Both the position numbers and the translations under genes were made by a program. The notes under the pieces were generated by a model. That model worked only from the letters and a program-made list of their open reading frames with translations. It was not told the DNA's origin and made no database searches. Shown here one piece after another: positions 59,075-64,000 of a stretch of DNA of 64,000 nt (positions within the stretch are counted from its first letter, which is position 1; the number at the start of each line of letters is the position of its first letter). Origin of the DNA: Flavobacterium sp. (GTDB lineage: Bacteria; Bacteroidota; Bacteroidia; Flavobacteriales; Flavobacteriaceae); assembly GCA_016714905.1 (NCBI GenBank), contig JADKBW010000005.1:1-64000 (forward strand), written 5' to 3'.

Positions 59075-59210
59075 GAGTTTTTATTTTAAGATTAGCGGTA
59101 AAGGTGCGGACTTATCGCTCATTGCTCTTATACTTTTCAATTTATTTATTATAGATTTCATAGTTTACTTACGACAATAATTCATGAACTTTTTTGACAA
59201 AAAAAAACAA

Positions 59211-59244
59211 AAAGGGCGCAAAGATTGATTTCTTTGCGCCCTTT
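59211..59244. repeat. palindrome C2, inverted copy of C1
   Basis: AAAGGGCGCAAAG and CTTTGCGCCCTTT with an 8-base loop; the 34 bases are the exact reverse complement of 58,589-58,622. It lies just downstream of the terC stop on the minus strand and may terminate terC. Confidence 0.75.
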
Positions 59245-59276
59245 AGATTTAAAAAAAACTTTGCGACTTTACTTCG

Positions 59277-60092
59277 TCAATTCGCTATCGCTCCGGTGCG
59301 AGCAAAAAAACTCTCCTTCATATTCTTCTTCGACATTTTCATATTCAATACTTCCACCAACAACGAGAAGGAAATCGCAAAATACAAATCGCCTTTTGGC
59401 ACCACATCTACATGGTTTCCGAAGAAAGAAGCATTCGCCAAATGAGCACTTTCGGTGACTAACATAAAGCCGATCAATATCAAAAACGATAAACCTAAAA
59501 TCTGAATGGACGGATGTTTATTCACAAAATTCCCGACAGGAACCGCAAACTGCATCATAATCAAAACCGAAATTACGACCGCGGTAATCATAATATACAA
59601 AGCGCCAACTACGCCATTGGTCATTCCAACGGCAGTTAATATACTATCAAAAGAGAAAACCAAATCAATTAAAATAATTTGAAAAATCACACTACCAAAG
59701 GACTTGGCTGCCGACGTTTTCAATTCTTTTTCTTCCTCGCCTTTTTGGTCTACTTTTTCGTGTATTTCTTTGGTGCTTTTATAAATCAGGAACAATCCAC
59801 CGAGCAATAAAATCAAGCTTTGCCCCGAAATATCTGCACTCAACCAACTCAAATGAAAACTGAGCCAAGGTTCTTTCATCGCAATCAAAACGGTAATTCC
59901 CAAAAGCAGCACAATACGCATAAACATCGCCAAGAACATTCCGATTTTGGTGGCTCTTTTGCGTTGTTCCGCTGGCAATTTTCCTGTGGCAATAGAAATA
60001 AAAATAATATTGTCGATTCCGAGAACAATTTCTAAGAAAGTCAATGTAAATAAGGCAATCCAAGCATTCGGGTTTGATAAAATTTCAGTCAT
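59277..60092 (-). CDS. TerC family integral membrane protein
   Basis: 271 residues with seven or so hydrophobic segments. Signature acidic residues inside helices occur in FLEIVLGIDNIIFISI and DLVFSFDSILTAVG. A charged loop (KVDQKGEEEKELK) separates the two halves. TerC proteins are implicated in metal-ion (Mn) export and tellurite resistance; no other ter genes are present. Confidence 0.88.
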   Translation of the reverse strand: MTEILSNPNAWIALFTLTFLEIVLGIDNIIFISIATGKLPAEQRKRATKIGMFLAMFMRIVLLLGITVLIAMKEPWLSFHLSWLSADISGQSLILLLGGLFLIYKSTKEIHEKVDQKGEEEKELKTSAAKSFGSVIFQIILIDLVFSFDSILTAVGMTNGVVGALYIMITAVVISVLIMMQFAVPVGNFVNKHPSIQILGLSFLILIGFMLVTESAHLANASFFGNHVDVVPKGDLYFAISFSLLVEVLNMKMSKKNMKESFFARTGAIAN

Positions 60093-60104
60093 GATTTAAG
60101 TTTT

Positions 60105-60171
60105 CGTTGTCAGTTATCAGTTGTCAGTTTTGAGTTATGAGTTGTCGGTTTCAAATTATCAATTATCAATT
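60105..60171. repeat. GTTGTCAGTTATCA-type tandem spacer repeat
   Basis: Degenerate units such as GTTGTCAGTT, TTGAGTTATGA and ATTATCAATTA run between terC and the adjacent lipoprotein and overlap the lipoprotein 3' end by about ten bases. Confidence 0.5.
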
Positions 60172-60533
60172 AACTCAGCGGTTCCTTTTTGTTTGGCATC
60201 ATTACCCACGGCACCAAATTCAAAAGTATAGGAATTTTTCGAAGTAGTCAAAATTCGAATTGAAATTGCTTTCTGTTCCGCCATGTTTTTCGGATTTAAT
60301 TTCTGCAGTATATATTCACAATCATTCACCCATCGAATCGACGCCGTATCGGTCTTTCCTTTGTAAGTTTCGATCACCAAGGAATCCGTACGAATAGAAG
60401 TCGTAGTATGTTTTACACCATTGATTGTAATTTCCGATCGGTACGTTCCGGTTTTAAAATCTTTGCAATCTCTCGCTGCGTCGTAGCAGGAAAGTAGTAT
60501 TAAAAGCAAAGGGAATATCAATATTTTTTTCAT
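60159..60533 (-). CDS. small lipoprotein of unknown function
   Basis: 124 residues from the ATG at 60,533 (MKKILIFPLLLILLSC), with lipobox Cys16; the longer frame upstream runs through repeat A and is rejected. Mature part: RDCKDFKTGTYRSEI, DSLVIETYKGKTDTASIRWVNDCEYIL. Similar flavobacterial proteins exist, but I know of no function. The 3' end of repeat A lies about seven bases before its ATG. Confidence 0.65.
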   Translation of the reverse strand: MKKILIFPLLLILLSCYDAARDCKDFKTGTYRSEITINGVKHTTTSIRTDSLVIETYKGKTDTASIRWVNDCEYILQKLNPKNMAEQKAISIRILTTSKNSYTFEFGAVGNDAKQKGTAELIDN

Positions 60534-60540
60534 AGTTTTT

Positions 60541-60624
60541 AGGAGCTTATTCCTGCTATTCGTTACAATCTTTTGTGGCGAACACCGCCACAAAAGGATT
60601 TTCACTACTATCAGGGCTGGGGCA
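60541..60624 (-). repeat. interspersed repeat A, copy 4
   Basis: On the minus strand: CCCCAGCCCTGATAGTAGTG, ATCCTTTTGTGGCGG, TTCGCCACAAAAGATTG and AATAGCAGGAATAAGCTCCT, directly followed by AAAAACTATG, the start of the lipoprotein gene. CCTTTTGTGGCG and CGCCACAAAAG pair. Confidence 0.78.
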
Positions 60625-60692
60625 TTTCGTTTCATTCAACCCTCAAGATAAAAAACACATCTCGATTTTTAATCACTAACTAACATTTCAAT

Positions 60693-60767
60693 CTTATATG
60701 AACTTATATGCCTTATATGGTTAATCCAATTTTTTTGAACGATATAAGGCATATAAGTTCATATAAG
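60693..60767. repeat. perfect palindrome with 26-nt arms
   Basis: The arms begin CTTATATGAACTTATATG and end CATATAAGTTCATATAAG; they are perfectly complementary over 26 bases around a 23-base loop, with TTTTTT after the right arm on the plus strand. It lies between the DinB-like gene and the lipoprotein. Confidence 0.8.
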
Positions 60768-60779
60768 GTTTTTTAAAGT

Positions 60780-61343
60780 CTATTTTTTCATTTCATCATC
60801 TGTAAAATTCTTAATGCTTTTGTCTTTAGCGAATTTCTCGGCGTTGTAACTTTTCGAAGCGTTTCTTGGAATCGATAAACTATCCCATGAACTATTCTTC
60901 AACTGTTTCGCCGAAAACACAATTTGCCCAATGTGATACGGATAATGCGCCAACTGCCTATTGATGGCTTCAACAACCGTATGCCCTTCGTTGCGAATAT
61001 AAATAATATTTGTGAGCTGATGCGGTTCTAGAGAGTTCAATGCAAACAAAAAACAATCCCAACCTTTGTCCCAAAGTTGCATCACTTCGTCTTTGGTGGT
61101 CAAATCATTTTCAAACTCGGCATCACGCTGACGCCATTCTTTTTCGCCGTCGGTCGTCATAAAGTCGGTCCAACGCGACAACATATTGCCCGCCAAATGC
61201 TTTACAATCGTGGCAATGCTATTCGTGTCTTCATTCGCCATAAAAAATAGCTGGTCTGGCTCCAATTGAGCCATGGCTTTTTCTCCCAACATTTTGTAGT
61301 AGAGAAATTGTTTTTTTACGCTTTCGAGGTAACTATCTGTCAT
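60780..61343 (-). CDS. DUF1572/DinB-like protein
   Basis: 187 residues, four-helix-bundle pattern. The probable metal-binding histidines lie in IVKHLAGNMLSRW and INRQLAHYPYHIGQIVF, spaced as in the DinB/YfiT superfamily. Members are metal-dependent thiol transferases or of unknown function; no substrate can be proposed here. Confidence 0.75.
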   Translation of the reverse strand: MTDSYLESVKKQFLYYKMLGEKAMAQLEPDQLFFMANEDTNSIATIVKHLAGNMLSRWTDFMTTDGEKEWRQRDAEFENDLTTKDEVMQLWDKGWDCFLFALNSLEPHQLTNIIYIRNEGHTVVEAINRQLAHYPYHIGQIVFSAKQLKNSSWDSLSIPRNASKSYNAEKFAKDKSIKNFTDDEMKK

Positions 61344-61436
61344 GCTATTTTTTTATTTTTTTACTTCGATCTACAGTCTAAAATAGACTTTCACACTTTT
61401 TCAATCTTTGTATTAATCCAACAATAGTTTTACTAA

Positions 61437-62156
61437 TTAGTTGTCTTTGGAATCAGTATCAGCTATGATCGACTGCTTTCTAAATATCTCAATATAGTAA
61501 CCAATTTGCAAAAAATCTCGACCGGTTTCGTCATTAATCTTATAATCAAATTGATGCAAATAACCAATTTGTAAAGTAGTTGCTTTTGAAGGTTTGTAAT
61601 TAAAAGCAAGCAATATCCGATTTCTTTCAAAATACGGTTCCTCATTAGTAAAAAAGAGTTCGTTACTTGCACTAACCTGAAATGGTTTGAAGCCTTTGCT
61701 CTCCTTTCCGAATGGGTAAGAGAGGCCAAGTCTGTAACGATAGCGATTTCTGTAGCCATTGCTGGTATATCGAAATTCAGCTCGGTAGCGCTGCTCGACA
61801 GTAAAAGCGCCTAGTTTTTGTGAAAGGATTACTTGTGGCCAAATTCTAAATTCGTTGTTGTTTTTTGGTGTCACAAAGTTTCCACCTTCTTTGTAGGTTT
61901 GGTAACTACCAGCACCCAAAGTCAACTTTAGATTTTTTAACGCTTTGAAGTCAATGCCGCCTTTGTATTCGTAATAATGAAAGTCATCATAAAATTTAAG
62001 TGAACGCAATTGCGCTTCGCCAAATACGCTCATTTTATCATTGAAAGTGTATTTTAGATTGAGCACATTCCAACTGCCTAAGTCGTTTGATTGCGCCAAC
62101 GAACTGGTCGAAATGCAAAGTAATATTGTTGCAATGTACAGTATTCTCATTTTCAA
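61437..62156 (-). CDS. DUF2490 outer-membrane-type protein
   Basis: 239 residues with a signal peptide (cleavage after SLAQ). Amphipathic beta strands (KMSVFGEAQLRSLKF, VEQRYRAEFRY, YRYRLGLSYPFG) match the DUF2490 family, probably a small barrel. An ATG two codons in is an alternative start. Function unknown. Six bases upstream of this gene lies the pentapeptide gene on the same strand. Confidence 0.75.
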   Translation of the reverse strand: MKMRILYIATILLCISTSSLAQSNDLGSWNVLNLKYTFNDKMSVFGEAQLRSLKFYDDFHYYEYKGGIDFKALKNLKLTLGAGSYQTYKEGGNFVTPKNNNEFRIWPQVILSQKLGAFTVEQRYRAEFRYTSNGYRNRYRYRLGLSYPFGKESKGFKPFQVSASNELFFTNEEPYFERNRILLAFNYKPSKATTLQIGYLHQFDYKINDETGRDFLQIGYYIEIFRKQSIIADTDSKDN

Positions 62157-62161
62157 ATCTA

Positions 62162-62733
62162 CTATTCTATTTTAATATCATACTGCTCCAAAAGTCCCAT
62201 AATCCCCATTGTCGAAAACTTGGCTTTCTTCATCGGATTCAACTCTGGATTGATTTTGTAATGCAACGCCGTGGTAAAATCGGCACCTGCCAATTGGGTT
62301 TTATTAAAAATGGCATTTTCCAAATTGCAATGATCAAACACAGCTTGCGTCAGATTCGTTCCGACGAAAGTCACTTCTTTCATCGAGCAGGAAACAAATT
62401 TAGTTTTAGGCATTTTTTTATTGGCAAAAGAGGCGTAATCGAGAATGCAATCTTCAAAATTAACTTGAAACAGGAAGTCCGTACAACTTTGAAATTGAAT
62501 ACCCAGCACTTTACAGTTTTTAAAATGTACAGACTGCAAACTCGTATTCCCAACTTGCCACATCGATAAATTACAATCGATAAATTCACAATCTAAAAAG
62601 TGTTGTTGGAAAAATCTGAATTGGAGAAATCGCACTGTTTAAAGATACAACCTTCAAATTCTTTATGTTGAATTGAAGCGCCAATCGCCACTACTTTTTC
62701 AAAGGTTTTATTGATGTGGAGCAAGTCTTCCAT
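62162..62733 (-). CDS. pentapeptide-repeat protein, one-base frame break
   Basis: 190 residues from the ATG at 62,733 (MEDLLHINKTFEKV). Pentapeptide-type repeats follow (CDFSNSDFSNNTF, DCEFIDCNLS, TNLTQAVFDHCNLENAIF), which fold as a right-handed square beta-helix. The frame breaks at five A, 62,595-62,599 on the plus strand; one more base restores NNTFLDCEFIDC. Some proteins of this fold mimic DNA and protect gyrase/topoisomerase IV, but this one is small and no such role can be inferred. Confidence 0.82.
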
Positions 62734-62963
62734 CAGTCGTCGTTGCTATCAAACAAACAATCTACGATGGTTTTGATGCCCATAAACATCATATAAACGC
62801 CGCCCAAACAGAGTGCTATTCCAATCGCCAACACCAAATAATGCCAGGCATTTCCCTTGTTGATAAAAGCATTGTAGATGAGCGTCGGTCCTGACAACAA
62901 TAATGGTAATGCCCATGCTAATTTGCCGATGCCTTTGTTTAGTTGTGTTCTGTCGATTCCCAT
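62733..62963 (-). CDS. DUF6095 family small membrane protein
   Basis: 76 residues with two membrane segments (LAWALPLLLSGPTLIYNAF and LVLAIGIALCLGGVYMMFMGIK). Its TGA shares one base with the ATG of the pentapeptide gene (TGATG), so translation may be coupled. Function unknown. Confidence 0.7.
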   Translation of the reverse strand: MGIDRTQLNKGIGKLAWALPLLLSGPTLIYNAFINKGNAWHYLVLAIGIALCLGGVYMMFMGIKTIVDCLFDSNDD

Positions 62964-63238
62964 CTTTTGGCTAGTTTATAGTGATACAGCAATGCAAAAA
63001 TAAAACTTCCTACCGCATGAAACGCGATTAGGTACAGGAATAAAAATATTTTTTTTAGTTCCCACGGATCTTGTGCGAAAAAGCGAATACCCGAATACAG
63101 AATTATAAAACTGTAAAGAATTAGGACGATTGTGTTAACTAGGACGTATTGTTTAAATCTTTTCCATTTTCGTAAAATAAATCCGCTAAGAAATCCCAGA
63201 ATCGGAATCAGTGCAACGATGGCGTAGAACAAGTACAT
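62939..63238 (-). CDS. small membrane protein of unknown function
   Basis: 99 residues from the ATG at 63,238 (MYLFYAIVALIPILG), one base after the murQ stop; the longer frame lies inside murQ and is rejected. Three membrane segments. Its end overlaps the DUF6095 gene by 25 bases. Likely co-transcribed with murQ, DUF6095 and the pentapeptide gene. Confidence 0.65.
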   Translation of the reverse strand: MYLFYAIVALIPILGFLSGFILRKWKRFKQYVLVNTIVLILYSFIILYSGIRFFAQDPWELKKIFLFLYLIAFHAVGSFIFALLYHYKLAKRWESTEHN

Positions 63239-63239
63239 T

Positions 63240-64000
63240 TTAATGTGAATTAAAAGCATCAACCGCTTTTCGAACGCTGCCGTGTTGCTGCAATAAGGCG
63301 GCGGCTTCTTCATACGAAACGCCAATTTCGCCGATAATCATTTTAACACCGCGATCGACGAGTTTGTCGTTGCTGAGTTGCATGTCGACCATTTTGTTGC
63401 CTTTGACTTTCCCGAGTTGAATCATCGTAGCTGTCGATATCATATTGAGTACGAGTTTCTGTGCGGTTCCAGCTTTCATACGGGAACTTCCGGTGACGAA
63501 TTCGGGTCCAACGACTACTTCAATCGGATACTTCGCGGTTTGCGACAATGGACTTCCCATATTGCACGTAATGCAACCTGTAGTGATGTTATTTTCGTTG
63601 CATTTTTCTAATCCACTGATGACATATGGTGTGGTTCCCGACGCAGCAATTCCGATAACCACATCGTTGTTATTGATGTGATGCTCTTGCAAATCTAGCC
63701 AAGCTTGTGTCGTGTTGTCTTCGGCATTTTCGACTGCGCGGCGAATAGCTTTGTCACCGCCGGCGATGATACCATTAACTAAATCGATAGGCACGCCAAA
63801 AGTCGGAGGACATTCGGATGCATCAACAATGCCTAGTCGACCTGAAGTTCCAGCTCCGATATAAAACAAACGGCCACCGAGTTTCATTTTGGCAACAACT
63901 TCTTGCACCAGTTTTTCGATTTGTGGCAGTACTTTCGCAACCGCTACTGGCACAGTTTGGTCTTCTTGGTTGATGTTGGCGAGCAAGTCAGCGACCGACA
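63240..64000 (-). CDS. murQ: N-acetylmuramic acid 6-phosphate etherase (5' end outside window)
   Basis: The C-terminal 253 residues are present; the frame runs off the right edge. SIS domain with YIGAGTSGRLGIVDASECPPTFG and AASGTTPYV, then GSSRMKAGTAQKLVLNMIST, the family signature. Cleaves the lactyl ether of MurNAc-6-phosphate to give GlcNAc-6-phosphate in cell-wall recycling. First gene of the four-gene unit running left. Confidence 0.92.
   Translation of the reverse strand, partial: SVADLLANINQEDQTVPVAVAKVLPQIEKLVQEVVAKMKLGGRLFYIGAGTSGRLGIVDASECPPTFGVPIDLVNGIIAGGDKAIRRAVENAEDNTTQAWLDLQEHHINNNDVVIGIAASGTTPYVISGLEKCNENNITTGCITCNMGSPLSQTAKYPIEVVVGPEFVTGSSRMKAGTAQKLVLNMISTATMIQLGKVKGNKMVDMQLSNDKLVDRGVKMIIGEIGVSYEEAAALLQQHGSVRKAVDAFNSH

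Noticed and set aside
59277..60092. Tellurite resistance operon
   Set aside because: Only TerC is present, with no TerB/D/Z; TerC alone is a common membrane protein.
60159..60635. Extended N-terminus of the small lipoprotein
   Set aside because: The added residues come from repeat A and would remove the lipobox signal from the N-terminus.
62162..62733. Qnr-like topoisomerase-protection protein near parE-parC
   Set aside because: The pentapeptide region is short and irregular and sits about 4 kb from parC in an unrelated operon.
1..64000. CRISPR array, prophage, insertion sequence or secretion-system cluster
   Set aside because: No regularly spaced direct repeats, transposase, integrase or structural phage genes were seen on either strand.

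Overview
The window is about 64 kb of AT-rich chromosomal DNA from a member of the Bacteroidota, almost certainly Flavobacteriaceae and probably Flavobacterium or a close relative. Pointers are many short upstream boxes matching TAnnTTTG (the Bacteroidetes -7 element), type IX secretion tail domains, a serine-palmitoyltransferase-type enzyme, a BatA-type membrane protein, many Flavobacteriia-restricted small families (DUF4834, DUF6095, DUF6146, DUF6787, TIGR02757) and interspersed intergenic repeats of a kind I associate with flavobacteria. I see no rRNA, tRNA, CRISPR array, transposase, integrase or phage gene.

Layout. 0.3-5.3 kb: a very large secreted protein (beta-strand repeats, Ig/PKD-like domains, eleven metal-binding DxDxDG repeats, dockerin-like end) broken into several frames. 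5.4-16 kb: NYN/LOTUS protein, serine-palmitoyltransferase-like enzyme, lipoprotein, acetyltransferase-like protein, outer-membrane transporter-like protein, then a surface-polysaccharide or glycosylation group (YfhO, GT4 glycosyltransferase, Wzx-type flippase). 16-25.8 kb: a small unlisted minus-strand gene, uvrA, a chimeric remnant of a GH3 glucosidase, an ECF sigma factor with a 47-codon gene behind it, nth, bcp. 25.8-38.6 kb: MBL hydrolase, a four-gene minus-strand operon (BatA-like, inactive-looking dihydroorotase, DUF4870, esterase), DEAD-box helicase, beta-lactamase-fold hydrolase, a LolD-type ATPase, msrA and folE. 38.6-47.2 kb: small membrane and lipoproteins, serC-serA, two paralogous T9SS-exported FG-GAP proteins, a LuxC-type acyl-CoA reductase divergent from a ferredoxin. 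47.3-58.6 kb: ychF, a FIST sensor coupled to a cytoplasmic hybrid histidine kinase, a transglutaminase-like protein, parE-parC. 58.6-64 kb: glycine-zipper lipoprotein, TerC, DinB-like protein, DUF2490 protein, pentapeptide protein and the 3' part of murQ.

At least 15 one- or two-base frame breaks occur, most at short homopolymers and many in genes expected to be essential or conserved (uvrA, parC, serA, serC, a flippase, a histidine kinase). Two further places (YfhO, GH3) look like larger internal deletions. The simplest reading is a consensus with residual indel errors and some collapsed segments, not a genome full of pseudogenes. Frame-broken genes are therefore annotated over their full span.

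Most of the window is ordinary housekeeping. The points worth following are two families of interspersed hairpin repeats with conserved ends, a 34-bp palindrome present as an inverted pair around one gene, a 51-residue minus-strand gene with its own terminator, a 47-codon gene whose start abuts a hairpin, the FIST/kinase pair, and several enzymes lacking family-typical catalytic or cofactor residues.
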